A stretch of DNA of 64,000 nucleotides from Sinorhizobium alkalisoli. GTDB taxonomy: Bacteria > Pseudomonadota > Alphaproteobacteria > Rhizobiales > Rhizobiaceae. The DNA is taken from positions 1 to 64,000 of the forward strand of contig NZ_CP034911.1 in the NCBI RefSeq assembly GCF_008932245.1, given 5' to 3'. The translations under genes were made by a program, and so were the position numbers. A model generated the notes under the pieces. The model did no database searches and was not told the DNA's origin. It saw only the letters and a list, made by a program, of their open reading frames with translations. Position 1 is the stretch's first letter. Every line of letters starts with the position of its first letter. This document shows positions 19,676 to 29,256 of this stretch, piece after piece.

Positions 19676-20281
19676 TCATTGAGAAACGGGGTGGCGATGT
19701 CGGGTAAGCAAACAGTCTTCGTTGGTGGTTTGGCCGACGCATCGCACACGATCAATTTGGATCAATTCCTGATCCAAGATCGTAATGACGGTTTCGGCAC
19801 CAGCCACGTGACCCCAACGTTGGCAGCTCGCATCACCTGCCGATCCGAATATTAGATGGCCGGATGGCGCGAGCATTTGTGCCAAGTTGCGGATAGCCGT
19901 TCGCATCTCAGCAACGCTCTCAAGGTAATAGAGCACCTCAGCTACCACGATCAGATCAAAGAGTTTTCGTGCCGAGAACTGGAGGATATCGCAGCTTATC
20001 CAGGAGATATTCGGCGGATCCTTTAGTCGTCGACGCGTTCGAGCGAGCGCATGAGGCACCACATCAATTACGGTGAGTTGCTCGCAATGCGGCGCAAGTC
20101 TTTCGGTGAACGCCCCGGCTGCGCATCCGACTTCGAGCGCGTTTGTGATTGATTGCTGCGCAAGCGCCAGCCGCAGCATTTGCCTATGTCGCTCCTGCTC
20201 GAACGGGTTGCTGTCAAGCCGCCATGGATCGTCTTCAGCCAACTCATCATGCAGCAACTGATAGTGCTTTTTCTGGTTCAA
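19676..20281 (-). CDS. nodS: Nod-factor N-methyltransferase NodS
   Basis: The SAM-binding motif is NALEVGCAAGAFTERLAPHC. LFDLIVVAEVLYYLE and GSAGDASCQRWGHVAGAETV are typical of NodS, which methylates the free amino group of de-N-acetylated chitooligosaccharides. No ATG lies at the usual place. The best start is TTG at 20281 (reading L/M-NQKKHYQLLHDEL), just after AGGA, giving 201 residues, close to the family length. The frame is open to 20482 but the extra 67 residues look non-coding. It lies between nodC and nodU in the operon. Confidence 0.9.
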   Translation of the reverse strand: MNQKKHYQLLHDELAEDDPWRLDSNPFEQERHRQMLRLALAQQSITNALEVGCAAGAFTERLAPHCEQLTVIDVVPHALARTRRRLKDPPNISWISCDILQFSARKLFDLIVVAEVLYYLESVAEMRTAIRNLAQMLAPSGHLIFGSAGDASCQRWGHVAGAETVITILDQELIQIDRVRCVGQTTNEDCLLTRHRHPVSQ

Positions 20282-20396
20282 CTTCCTGCACCTCTTGTGG
20301 CTAATCCCGCAACTGATGTTAGGTTTGTCCGCCTTCAGCCTCGCCGTCAGCTGCAGCATCCAAAGCCGACCAAGACTTCGGATGCTCGCGAAAAGG

Positions 20397-21650
20397 TTAA
20401 TCCACCGGTAGAGATTTAAGCGATGATGTTTGCGCGCTGCGGGGGGATCTTTGCAAGACATCAGTGCGAGAGAGCCAAGCACTATTGCTTAACGTACACA
20501 GCGCATATGCTTTAAGGGGAAGAATGAGGAAAAGGTTGATTGGCGTGTGGGCAGCGAAAGTTAGAAATCGAACCTGGCGAGCGCGAAGCGCAGCCACACT
20601 GGTGCGCACCACCGTCATGAATGCTATCATCGTTATCGTCGACCACGGTATCGTGGCTGCCACCGCAATCTGCGCAAGCCCCATCAATACCGACACGGCA
20701 AGAAGCAGCGGCCCAAGATTCTGCCCGATAACGTCCAATGTTAGATAACGGTCAAGCCTGCGCAACAAGCGCAGCGCTAGCAACGTGTCTCGGAACGTGC
20801 TGCGCGCCCAGCGCAACTGTTGGCGCAGATACGGTGCGAGCCGGTCTGGCACGACTGTGGCTGCAATGGCATCCGCAACATACTCGGTCCGAAAACCAGC
20901 TTTGAGCATCAGGATTGTAAGATGACGGTCCTCACCAAAATCGCTTGTTTTGCCGCGAAACAGTTGCGTCTCGTATTGGTCGAGCAGCAAAAGCAGTGCA
21001 GATCGGCGGTACATGGCGCATGGACCACAACAGCACATCACCGCACCAAAACGTGCCTGCGCCGCCCGCTCCTCGTTGCAGGCCAGCCAGTATTCCATGT
21101 CGATCAGTCGTGTCAGCCATGTGTCGCTGCGATTTCTGGCCACCAATTGTCCCATAACCGCCCCTATCGATGGATCGCGCATCTTGTGGACGAGCTTCGT
21201 GACCACGTCGGGCGCAAGCGTGGTGTCTGAGTCGACGTTTAGAAGCAAGTCACCGGATGAGCGGCGTATCGCGGCGATCTGCGCCTTGCGCTTTCCGGCA
21301 TTTGTAGGGAGAAGAATGAAGTTGAACCGCGGATCTCCCGCATATGTGTTGTGTACGGGTGCGAGGTCCTCGCGGTTTGTAGAACCATCATCTACCACAA
21401 AAACCTGCAGCCGCCCGGCATAATCCTGATTTGCGATAGACTCGAGGCACGCCGAGAGAATGTCCGGGTCTTCATTGAAACAGGGAACAATCACGTCGAC
21501 GCTTGCCAGCGCGTTGAAGGGGGGGCTTCCGGGAGAGGCAGAAAAAGAACTTGCCGTTGGAGCATACAGGACCTGCATGCCCTTATAGACGCCAGAAAGG
21601 AGCGCATACAACGAAATTGCCACCGTGCCGGCTGTACCAAATAGATCCAT
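20397..21650 (-). CDS. nodC: Chitooligosaccharide synthase NodC
   Basis: This family-2 glycosyltransferase has 417 residues: an N-terminal membrane span (VAISLYALLSGVYKGMQVLY), VFVVDDGSTN, NVDSDTTLAPDVV and the processivity motif QQLRWARSTFRD, then C-terminal spans (LLLAVSVLMGLAQIAVAATI). It joins N-acetylglucosamine units from UDP-GlcNAc into the chitin oligomer backbone of the Nod factor at the inner membrane. It follows nodB by 14 bases. All motifs are intact. Confidence 0.96.
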   Translation of the reverse strand: MDLFGTAGTVAISLYALLSGVYKGMQVLYAPTASSFSASPGSPPFNALASVDVIVPCFNEDPDILSACLESIANQDYAGRLQVFVVDDGSTNREDLAPVHNTYAGDPRFNFILLPTNAGKRKAQIAAIRRSSGDLLLNVDSDTTLAPDVVTKLVHKMRDPSIGAVMGQLVARNRSDTWLTRLIDMEYWLACNEERAAQARFGAVMCCCGPCAMYRRSALLLLLDQYETQLFRGKTSDFGEDRHLTILMLKAGFRTEYVADAIAATVVPDRLAPYLRQQLRWARSTFRDTLLALRLLRRLDRYLTLDVIGQNLGPLLLAVSVLMGLAQIAVAATIPWSTITMIAFMTVVRTSVAALRARQVRFLTFAAHTPINLFLILPLKAYALCTLSNSAWLSRTDVLQRSPRSAQTSSLKSLPVD

Positions 21651-21664
21651 GCAGATACCGTCCG

Positions 21665-22312
21665 TTAATTATCCTGGGAGAGCGTTCGGATGACAAAACC
21701 ACGGTCGTGCAACCCGGTAATGACACGGGAAAGCGCCATCAGCGTCTGGTCGCGCAAGCCAGAAAGCTTGTGTCCTACAAGCTCGTTAGGGGGGCACCCA
21801 TCGTGCAACAGCACGATGGCGCCTGGCTCGACTGAAGCCAGCACTGCATCAACAATGGCGTTGACACCAGGGCGCGACCAGTCCCGCGGATCTACGGACC
21901 AATGTACCGCTTGGAGCCCCACGCGCGCTGAGATGCTTAGCACGTTTTCGTTCCAGACCCCGTATGGAGCGCGGATAAACTTGGGTTCAGCCTGAGGAGA
22001 GGCCGACTTAATGGCCTCGCTTGCTTCGGTGATCTGATATTCTATTTCCTCTAGTCCGCATGTCGTCAGATCCGGATGGGTCATAGTATGGTTGCCAACC
22101 TCGTGCCCTTCGGCAACGATTCGTCGGATAAGTTCTGGTTGATCCGCGGCATAAGCACCGATGACGAAGAACGTAGCGGGTACGCGTTGCTCCGCCAGAA
22201 CATCGAGGATATCAGGCGTGCAATATGGGTTTGGTCCGTCGTCGAACGTCAGATAAACGCTACGGTTGGAGCGGTTGCCCGAGACTTTGCAACTATAATC
22301 CAGCTGTTTCAT
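21665..22312 (-). CDS. nodB: Chitooligosaccharide deacetylase NodB
   Basis: This polysaccharide-deacetylase-fold protein (215 residues) has [20 protein letters not shown] with the catalytic and metal-binding aspartates, [12 protein letters not shown] with the H-x3-H zinc site, and [14 protein letters not shown]. It removes the acetyl group from the non-reducing end of the chitin oligomer so that NodA can acylate it. It overlaps nodA by four bases (ATGA), implying coupled translation. Confidence 0.96.
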   Translation of the reverse strand: MKQLDYSCKVSGNRSNRSVYLTFDDGPNPYCTPDILDVLAEQRVPATFFVIGAYAADQPELIRRIVAEGHEVGNHTMTHPDLTTCGLEEIEYQITEASEAIKSASPQAEPKFIRAPYGVWNENVLSISARVGLQAVHWSVDPRDWSRPGVNAIVDAVLASVEPGAIVLLHDGCPPNELVGHKLSGLRDQTLMALSRVITGLHDRGFVIRTLSQDN

Positions 22313-22899
22313 AGCTCTGGGCCATTACGATCAATTAGCGTGCCGGAAGGCCACTCGTCCATCGAGCGCGCTATGGGAAACACGACGGCGAGGGGATCCT
22401 CAATTCGCGTGGCTGGCAGATCGAGGTAGACCTCTGGGAGAGTGGAGCGGACGCGGACCCCTGGGAGGATGGTCGCAATACCGCCGCGGCACAGTCTCTC
22501 AACGTGCTTGTACAGCGCGTGCCGAACCGTGCCGAACGCGAATGGGACGCCGAGCCGCTGCAACTCCGGATACAGCGTAAACATTGAATGACTAAGCCCA
22601 AGTCCTTCAAGATCGGCACGCACTCCCCACAACCCCAGTTCCCCCACCAGGAGATCCACCTCCCCGACCTTGATGAAACGCCGCAACATGCCCATGTGGG
22701 CGGCAACGCCATGCGAGTCGTAAGCAATCACGCGCATTTCAGGCCGCGCTCCGGCCCAACTCCGGCCACCTTCGAAGGGCATTGCATTGAACGCGCCTGT
22801 CGGCCCGTAGGTATTACGAAAGAATGCAGAAAGTTCTGCGTGATCGTCGACTTGCAGCTCATTTTCCCAACAAAGTTTCCATCGCACGTCAGCAGGCAT
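22309..22899 (-). CDS. nodA: Nod-factor N-acyltransferase NodA
   Basis: The protein has exactly the family length of 196 residues. It contains [40 protein letters not shown] and [19 protein letters not shown], all NodA hallmarks. NodA attaches the fatty acyl chain to the deacetylated end of the chitin oligomer. In this strain that may include chains made by NodF and NodE. It is the first gene of the operon, about 100 bases downstream of a nod box. NodA varies with acyl preference, so sequence comparison would hint at host group. Confidence 0.96.
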   Translation of the reverse strand: MPADVRWKLCWENELQVDDHAELSAFFRNTYGPTGAFNAMPFEGGRSWAGARPEMRVIAYDSHGVAAHMGMLRRFIKVGEVDLLVGELGLWGVRADLEGLGLSHSMFTLYPELQRLGVPFAFGTVRHALYKHVERLCRGGIATILPGVRVRSTLPEVYLDLPATRIEDPLAVVFPIARSMDEWPSGTLIDRNGPEL

Positions 22900-23002
22900 T
22901 TTTGTCTCTCTATGCTTCTGGCAAAACTTGCAGTTATCCGCACGCGTCTAGTATGCAGCATCTGAATAACCAGTGGTATTAGTTCTATGCAGTAATGGCT
23001 GC

Positions 23003-23052
23003 AATCAGTGAAATCGATTGTTTGGATGAAACTCATCCATCCCGTGGATGGA
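23003..23052 (-). promoter_or_regulatory. nod box of nodABCSUIJ
   Basis: On the minus strand two NodD half-sites of the form ATC-N9-GAT are perfect: ATCCACGGGATGGAT, a 7-base spacer, then ATCCAAACAATCGAT followed by TT. This matches the nod box consensus. It lies about 100 bases before nodA. Confidence 0.93.
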
Positions 23053-23184
23053 GAATATGTGCAGAACCCGTTTGGCCTGCGATTGGTTTCTTCTCCACTT
23101 GCAGCTCCTGAGTGCTTTGGTCAATCAAGCATCAAACTTTTTCCGAATACGATAGTCCAGTCGGAGCTGCGCATGGATGTCTTG

Positions 23185-24050
23185 CCACTCTAGGCACAGG
23201 ACCTATTAATTTCGTTTGAGATGTGATTCACGGCTTCCAATAGGAGGCCTTTATGGGTGATTTGTTTCTGCTGAGCGAGCGCCAGATGGCGCGGATATCG
23301 CCGTTCTTTCCGCTGTCCCACGGAGTGCCGAGGGTCGATGACCGCCGGGTGGTGAGCGGCATCGTCTACGTAATCCGCAACGGTCTCCAGTGGAAGGACG
23401 CGCCGACTGGCTACGGTCCACACAAGACGCTCTACGACCGCTTCATTTGCTAGAGCCGGCTCGGCGTCTTCGACCGCATCTTCGCCGGACTCGCTGGCGA
23501 AGGGCCAAAACCCGAGCGTATCATGATCGACGCGACGCATCTGAAGGCCCACCGCACCGCGGCAAGCCAGCTTAAAAAGGGGATGTTCCCCGTCGTATCG
23601 GGCGAACAAAAGGCGGGCTGAACTCGAAGCTCCACACCGTTTGCGACGGTGACGGACGGCCGATCATCCTGCTCCTATCGGAAGGCCAGATGAGCGACCA
23701 TAAGGCGCCCGTCTCGTCCTCGACGCCTTGCCGCCGGCCTCTCATCTGATCGCCGACCGCGGCTACGACAGCGCCTGGTTCCGCGAGGAACTGGAAGCAC
23801 GAGGCATCGAGCCGTGCATCCCGTCGAGCCGAAGCCGCAAAGTCCCATACGCTTACGACACGGCCCTTTATCGTCAGCGTCACAAGGTCGAGAACCTGTT
23901 CGCAAAACTCAAGGACTGGCGCCGCATCGCAATTCGCTACGACCGATGCGCCCACACCTTCTTCTCAGCCATCTGCATCGCTGCAGCCGTCATTTTCTGG
24001 CTCTAACGAGTCCTGAGCCTAGCTGCGGTAAAGCCGAGATGGTAAACCCG
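23185..24050 (+). mobile_element. Degenerate IS5-family element
   Basis: The element covers the frameshifted transposase at 23253-24006 and short flanks. The sequence ATGTGATTCACGG on the left and CGAGTCCTGAGCC on the right could be decayed ends, but no clean inverted repeat is visible. It lies between the end of nodE and the nod box of nodA. Confidence 0.55.
23253..24006 (+). pseudogene. IS5-family transposase, frameshifted
   Basis: It opens with MGDLFLLSERQMARISPFFP and IVYVIRNGLQWKDAPTGYGP, the OrfA half of IS5/IS427-type transposases. After a stop at 23451 come RIMIDATHLKAHRTAASQLK and, in another frame, LIADRGYDSAWFREELEARG and RHKVENLFAKLKDWRRIAIR, the catalytic OrfB half. At least two further frame changes interrupt it. 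It is probably immobile on its own. Confidence 0.85.
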
Positions 24051-24059
24051 CGGTCGTTG

Positions 24060-25268
24060 CTATACTTCCCTGAACGCTAGAACTGCGTTCAGGCCCCCCA
24101 TGGCAAAGGCGTTGCTTAGCGCTATTCGAATCTTCCTTTCACGCGCCACATTTGGCGTGACGTCGAGATCGCAATTGGGGTCGCGTTCATTATAATTTGC
24201 CGTGGGCGGAACGATCCCTTCGCGGATCGCCATCACACACGCAATCATTTCGAGGGCGCTCGCCGCACCCAGGCAATGTGCGTGCATGGACTTGGTAGAC
24301 GAGATCGCCATTGAATATGCGCGCTTACTGAAGACGTGCTTGATCGCTGCCGTCTCGACTTCGTCATTCGCTTTGGTGCCAGTGCCGTGCGCATTAAGAT
24401 AATCGACGTCGTCAACATTCAACCTCGCATCTTTGAGACAGGCGCGCATCGCTGCTTCGGGTCCCTCAGCCGCCGGCGCCACAATGTCGAAGGCATCCGC
24501 CGAAAGGCCGATCCCGGCGATCTCAGCGAGGATAGATGCGCCACGTCGTGAAGCGTGCTCATAGCTTTCCAAAACGGCCATGCCTGCGCCCTCTCCAAGC
24601 ACCACCCCCTTGCGGTCCGCGGAGAAGGGGCGACAAGTGTCCGGGGCAAGTATGCGCAGCGCCTCCCATGATTTCAGCACGCCCCACACAAGCGGCGCAT
24701 CGCTGCCGCCGGCGAGCATGATGTCGGCCCGTCCAAGCCTGATCTGATCCGCCGCCAAAGCAATCGCGTGATTAGCCGAAGCGCAGGCCGACGTGGCGCC
24801 AAAAACTGGTCCGCGCAGACCGAATTGCATGCTGACCTGACCGGCAGCTGCGCAAGGCATCACCTTTGGCGCCGTAAGGACTTCAGCCCGTTTCGCGCCA
24901 CTCAAAAGGAGTGCGCGGTAATTCTCCTCAATCGCCTCCCAGCCGCAGACACCGACGCCAACGGCGGCACCAAAGCGGTGCGGATTTCCTTCTTCACCGG
25001 AGAGCCCGGCCTGTTGCATTGCTTCGCGCGCGGCAAGCACGGCAAGAAGACTGAAGCGGTCCATGGTCGCGAGCTGCCTTCGACTGATGTCGTGCTTCGG
25101 CAACGTCTTGATCTCAGAGCCAATGACACCCGCCAGCTCACGGAGCTGAGGATTGGCAATCGGCCCGATGGCGGAAACGCCTGTACACATCCTACGCCAG
25201 ATAGATGCGGCATCGGTACCAAGCCCGCATAAGCCGCCAATTCCAGTGATAACGACGCGCCCATCCAT
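24060..25268 (-). CDS. nodE: Beta-ketoacyl synthase NodE
   Basis: This 402-residue KAS II-type enzyme has the nucleophile region [20 protein letters not shown] and the two histidine regions [20 protein letters not shown] and [20 protein letters not shown]. With the acyl carrier NodF it elongates special, usually polyunsaturated, fatty acids for attachment by NodA, and so affects host choice. It begins one base after the nodF stop. The tail [17 protein letters not shown] is complete. FabF is the housekeeping homologue, but pairing with nodF behind a nod box makes NodE the better call. Confidence 0.92.
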   Translation of the reverse strand: MDGRVVITGIGGLCGLGTDAASIWRRMCTGVSAIGPIANPQLRELAGVIGSEIKTLPKHDISRRQLATMDRFSLLAVLAAREAMQQAGLSGEEGNPHRFGAAVGVGVCGWEAIEENYRALLLSGAKRAEVLTAPKVMPCAAAGQVSMQFGLRGPVFGATSACASANHAIALAADQIRLGRADIMLAGGSDAPLVWGVLKSWEALRILAPDTCRPFSADRKGVVLGEGAGMAVLESYEHASRRGASILAEIAGIGLSADAFDIVAPAAEGPEAAMRACLKDARLNVDDVDYLNAHGTGTKANDEVETAAIKHVFSKRAYSMAISSTKSMHAHCLGAASALEMIACVMAIREGIVPPTANYNERDPNCDLDVTPNVARERKIRIALSNAFAMGGLNAVLAFREV

Positions 25269-25550
25269 TCAAGCCTCCTTGGCTAACAAGCTTCGGACAG
25301 CCACAACCACATCGCCGACCGTCTGTAGGTTCGACCAAGCATCCGCCGTATTCATCTCGATCTTGATGTTGTGGGCTTGCTCAAGGTCCCAGAGGATATC
25401 AGCGAACGCAAGAGAATCGAGGCCGAGCGAAGTCAACTCCGTTGCCATAGTCAATTCGGCGCTCGGAGTGGCGGTTGTCGACTCATCTCGCTCCGCTAGC
25501 GCGCGATTGTTGATTGTGGCAATAACCTCCCTAGCGAGTTGATCAGACAT
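25269..25550 (-). CDS. nodF: Acyl carrier protein NodF
   Basis: This 93-residue carrier protein has the phosphopantetheine site LTSLGLDSLAFADILWDLE, whose serine carries the prosthetic group. It supplies the growing acyl chain to NodE. The gene is first in a two-gene operon about 200 bases downstream of its own nod box. Confidence 0.92.
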   Translation of the reverse strand: MSDQLAREVIATINNRALAERDESTTATPSAELTMATELTSLGLDSLAFADILWDLEQAHNIKIEMNTADAWSNLQTVGDVVVAVRSLLAKEA

Positions 25551-25765
25551 ACTGTTCCTTTCATCATAGGTTTCAATTTAGACGCCGCCTGATCCTGACT
25601 CGTTGCTGAATTGAACCCAGCAAGCTCGTGCCGCCGATCAAGCCGATTGTGAATGGAAATCGGATGTGAGCCGGCCGGATCTTGGCTGAGCATCGAGAAC
25701 ATCGAGGGTTGCCATCGCCCTAAGCGTCAGTTGCTGTTGCTATGCAGCATTGATTGGGATGAGAA

Positions 25766-25806
25766 AAATCTATTGTTTCGATTGCAGCCATCCATGCCCT
25801 GGATGG
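25766..25806 (-). promoter_or_regulatory. nod box of nodFE
   Basis: On the minus strand ATCCAGGGCATGGAT, a 7-base spacer and ATCGAAACAATAGAT give two complete ATC-N9-GAT half-sites, followed by T-rich sequence. The spacing is the same as in the nodA box. Confidence 0.9.
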
Positions 25807-25994
25807 AAGGATCTCTTTGTTGAGGCGGATGGAGCGGATGCGCGCATGCTAATAGTCGCTTGGTTTGCATTAGCTGTCACGGCGGCAAAACGTGACGGCG
25901 ACATACGGCAACAAAAGCCTCTCCATTCGCCCAAGCTGCGGTCCCCGACAAAAGATGGCCCAACTCATCAACGCCGAGGCGTCAAAGCCACAAG

Positions 25995-27200
25995 TTACTC
26001 CAAATGAACTTCTAGTGGCTCAATTAGTCTCCTGGACGTCGCCAGAACGATCCATATTCCCAAGACAACCAAGGCTATAGTGGGATGTCCATAGTCGGGA
26101 AACTGAGCAAAGAAGCCTGAGATGTCATTATTCAGCCCTTCGGAGATCGGCTGTTCATACTTGTGGAGCATATGATTTGTGAGCAGCCAGCCAAAACAGG
26201 CAAGAACAAACGACGTCAGGCTTGACACCCTGAAGCACTTTATCAACAAAGGTACATAAAAGGGGAGAAAACTATAAAATATCCTGGTCACGTCCGATCC
26301 GCCACCTATTGACAAAAATCCGGAGTATACTGATGCGACGATGGAAAATATCACGGTGTCGTCCGATTTAATGTGGTCAAATGTCCGCTTATCCAAAACA
26401 ACGTACAGCGGACCGAGAGTAAGCGATATAGCAGCGAACGAGCCTAAGACATGAGCGGGCTCAGATAGAAAGCGATAGAACCAAAAGAGTGCGGTAATGA
26501 GTTGCGATTGGGATTTGCAATCAGATACCAAAAGCATCAGTTCTTTTAGAGCATACCCAGAGATGATAATAGATATAGATGTCACCCAAGCGGCGCTGCT
26601 TCTCTGTGCATTTTTGATATAAAAACCTACCAGCAGTGGCAGAAGATAAAAACTAGCTTCCCTGAATGGAATTCCTGCCAAGCATATAATACTTGCGAGA
26701 AGATAGTTCTTCTTTATGATGAAGATCAGACAAATCGAAAGGACAAGGAGAAACGGGGGGTCCATGTAAGCCGGATAGAAGCTTGTAAATTTAACCGGCG
26801 CAAAATACAGGAAGGACGACGCCGCAATCACTGCCGTCAAGCCTTTTATGCTCCCATGCCAGAGTGAGTGTGTTGCAAGAAGCAACGTGGCGGAGAACAA
26901 TCCCGAGGCAACCAAGTTGAACTCATAAAAGCCGAAGCGATTATGAAAAATGTTCACGAGGATCCAAGGTGTCCCAACGCGAGCACAATATGGAAAGGCT
27001 ATGCGCGACCGCAAGCTACCCTCAGCAGCTAAGAACCGAAGAAGTCTGTCATAGTATACTGCATCCCACTCCGAGCCATTCGATATCCGGAACGGTTCTT
27101 GAGCAATGAAAATCCATATCACGCCGAACATTCCAGCAATGATGAAAGATCCAGCAATAAAGTATTCTATTTGCTTTGTTGTTGGAACGAAGCGGATCAC
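25995..27200 (-). CDS. Multi-pass membrane protein, candidate arabinosyltransferase
   Basis: This 401-residue protein has about ten hydrophobic spans, the first being YFIAGSFIIAGMFGVIWIFI. A polar loop follows with SEWDAVYYDRLLRF, then PYCARVGTPWILVN. An acidic residue in the first outer loop and a multi-span body are features of GT-C glycosyltransferases that use polyprenyl-phosphate sugars. I do not recognise a named family. It overlaps the DprE2-like gene by four bases and ends an operon that should make prenyl-phospho-arabinose, so transfer of arabinose to Nod factor is a reasonable inference. Codons are visibly more A+T-rich than in its neighbours, suggesting a different origin. It could instead be a flippase or an O-antigen-type protein. 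Confidence 0.55.
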   Translation of the reverse strand: MIRFVPTTKQIEYFIAGSFIIAGMFGVIWIFIAQEPFRISNGSEWDAVYYDRLLRFLAAEGSLRSRIAFPYCARVGTPWILVNIFHNRFGFYEFNLVASGLFSATLLLATHSLWHGSIKGLTAVIAASSFLYFAPVKFTSFYPAYMDPPFLLVLSICLIFIIKKNYLLASIICLAGIPFREASFYLLPLLVGFYIKNAQRSSAAWVTSISIIISGYALKELMLLVSDCKSQSQLITALFWFYRFLSEPAHVLGSFAAISLTLGPLYVVLDKRTFDHIKSDDTVIFSIVASVYSGFLSIGGGSDVTRIFYSFLPFYVPLLIKCFRVSSLTSFVLACFGWLLTNHMLHKYEQPISEGLNNDISGFFAQFPDYGHPTIALVVLGIWIVLATSRRLIEPLEVHLE

Positions 27201-27934
27201 ATCCTTACCCTCTTGAAAAGCCGCTCCGGGATAAGTCTGATGATCAGCATGATCATACGCCAGACTGGACGAACGTAGATAACGTTCTTCTTTCGCTCGA
27301 CGGCGACGACGATGCTTTCGGCAACCTCGCTCGGTTGCGCCGTGAGCCTTGCTGGTAGATTCATGCCTTCACTCATCTTGGTCGCGACATAACCCGGTAG
27401 CACAGTCACAACATGTACGCCGCGTTTCGCCAAACGACTGCGAAGCCCGGAGAGAAAGGCAGTGAAGCCCGCCTTCGCGGAGCCGTAGACGTAGTTGGTC
27501 GCGCGTCCGCGCGCTCCCGCGACCGAACTGAGGCCAACCAGAGTGCCGGATCCGCGTTCTTCGAACCGGTTGGCCAACAATGCCAGGATATTGGCAGGCC
27601 CTTCGTAGTTGCTACGCATGATGCAACTGGCGAGGAGCTGATCGCGCTCGCTTCGTTCCTGGCTCCCCATCAAGCCGACGACGCTTACGGCGACCTCGGG
27701 CAACTCGGGCAACATCGCCAGGAACTGGGCGTGAGTTTCCGTCAGAAGTGCATCAAATTCGTGTAGGGTTACTGGGACTCCATATCGTAGCTGCAAATTA
27801 GTCTTTTCAGCATCGAGTGTTTCTGATTGGCGCGCGGCTAATTGGATCGGGTGGCCCAGCGCTGCAAACTTGTGCGCCACGGCGTTGCCTACATCCGAAC
27901 GTGCGCCCAAGATAAGAACGGACGGCTTCATCAC
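27197..27934 (-). CDS. DprE2-like short-chain dehydrogenase (NoeP-like)
   Basis: This 245-residue SDR has an N-terminal nucleotide loop (SVLILGARSDVGNAVAHKFA), a catalytic serine region (LVGLSSVAGARGRATNY) and the Y-x3-K pair in YVYGSAKAGFTAFLSGLR. A C-terminal hydrophobic stretch IIRLIPERLFKRVRM is typical of DprE2. DprE2 reduces the 2-keto intermediate to decaprenyl-phospho-D-arabinose. It overlaps both neighbours by four bases. The match to Azorhizobium noeP is inferred from order and enzymology. Confidence 0.8.
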   Translation of the reverse strand: MMKPSVLILGARSDVGNAVAHKFAALGHPIQLAARQSETLDAEKTNLQLRYGVPVTLHEFDALLTETHAQFLAMLPELPEVAVSVVGLMGSQERSERDQLLASCIMRSNYEGPANILALLANRFEERGSGTLVGLSSVAGARGRATNYVYGSAKAGFTAFLSGLRSRLAKRGVHVVTVLPGYVATKMSEGMNLPARLTAQPSEVAESIVVAVERKKNVIYVRPVWRMIMLIIRLIPERLFKRVRM

Positions 27935-29256
27935 AGCACAAGTCTTTCCGCTTGCGCCGATTGGAACGAGCTTTTCCAGCCGCTTTTCGCCCTCATTCGA
28001 ACGAAGCTTGCAACCCGGCCATCGGAGGCACGTAGCGTTTCAGCAGACATGCGGCTGTCCTTTGCGAGATAAAAGCGCCCGCCGTGCTCGATTGTAATTC
28101 GGTCAAGGTTTGCCAATAGATGGGAGGTTTTGGTCGTGATGGGAAAATCAAGAGCAAGGGAGTAGCCTTCCATTGGGAATGAAAAGCGGCTCTCCTGCGG
28201 ACCGAACCGCTTGAGAACGGCCAAGAACGATCCAGCGCCCGCCTTGGCGACTGTCTGCAGCAAGGCCGAGAGCCCTTCTTCCGAGCGCTTTATGGGAATG
28301 GCGCACTGGAACTGGGCGAACCCCTTGCGCCCGTAGATCCGATGCCAGTCGGCAACTGCGTCGAGGGGATAGAAGTAGCTATCCCAGTCAACGAGTTGCT
28401 GACCTCGATTCCAAACGCCAATTCGATAGTATAGCGCGTTGAAGGCCCGAAGACTAAATCGATTGAGAGCAAAGCATGGAAAATTGAACGGAACCGAAAG
28501 TTTCCGTTTTGCCGGAGTAGCGAAAGGGTGCAGAGATCGATATGTTGGAAGATCAGAGGCGTTCGCGTGATCTCCCAGGAAGACAAGGGAGCGTCCCAAG
28601 TTTTCCCCCGTCGCAAGGCAGTCAATCCACGCCACTGAATAAGTCGAATCTTGAGCTCGTTCTAGAGCCGTCATCGCTGATTTGAGGTTCGGCGCGGGTA
28701 TTGTTGTCTGGCGGATCCATCCGGTTTCGACTGCGCGCAATCGGACCGCCGCCCGCAAAATGATTCCAGTCAGCCCCATGCCGCCGAGAGTGTGCTCAAA
28801 GAGCTCTACGTGGCTTTTGCTTGAGCAGCGCTGGATTGAGCCATCAGGCCCCATTACATCGATCCAGTCCACGCATCCCCGAAAACTTCCATGCTTGCGA
28901 TGGTTCTTGCCATGAACGTCGGCGGCTATCATGCCGCCCAACGTCACGAACTTCGTGCCCGGCGTGACCATCGGGAACCAACCTCGGGGCAGGAAAGCCG
29001 CGATGATGTCGCAAAGAACAACTCCAGCTTCCGCGATCAACTGTCCCGTTTTCGGATCAAAGGCCAACATTCGGTTCAAACGCCGCATATCAATTGTTGC
29101 AGATGAATTGATGGCGCTGTCCCCATAGGCCCTACCGCAGCCGCGCGCGATCACACTCGGCTTTGAAGCTAACAGCTTCTGGAGAGCTTCGAGGTCACGA
29201 GGCACATAGACTTGCGCGTTCACGAGCGGAGACCTTCCCCAACCCGAGAGCTTCAT
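27931..29256 (-). CDS. DprE1-like FAD oxidase (NoeO-like)
   Basis: This 441-residue protein of the FAD-linked oxidase family contains VIARGCGRAYGDSAINSSAT (FAD binding) and VTPGTKFVTLGGMIAADVHG followed by KNHRKHGSF, almost the same as the DprE1 active-site block. FYLAKDSRMSAETLRA near the C-terminus carries the DprE1 catalytic lysine. DprE1 oxidises the 2-hydroxyl of polyprenyl-phospho-ribose, the first half of its epimerisation to arabinose. The context with DprE2, UbiA and GtrA supports this. It overlaps its neighbours by four bases. Confidence 0.88.
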   Translation of the reverse strand: MKLSGWGRSPLVNAQVYVPRDLEALQKLLASKPSVIARGCGRAYGDSAINSSATIDMRRLNRMLAFDPKTGQLIAEAGVVLCDIIAAFLPRGWFPMVTPGTKFVTLGGMIAADVHGKNHRKHGSFRGCVDWIDVMGPDGSIQRCSSKSHVELFEHTLGGMGLTGIILRAAVRLRAVETGWIRQTTIPAPNLKSAMTALERAQDSTYSVAWIDCLATGENLGRSLVFLGDHANASDLPTYRSLHPFATPAKRKLSVPFNFPCFALNRFSLRAFNALYYRIGVWNRGQQLVDWDSYFYPLDAVADWHRIYGRKGFAQFQCAIPIKRSEEGLSALLQTVAKAGAGSFLAVLKRFGPQESRFSFPMEGYSLALDFPITTKTSHLLANLDRITIEHGGRFYLAKDSRMSAETLRASDGRVASFVRMRAKSGWKSSFQSAQAERLVL

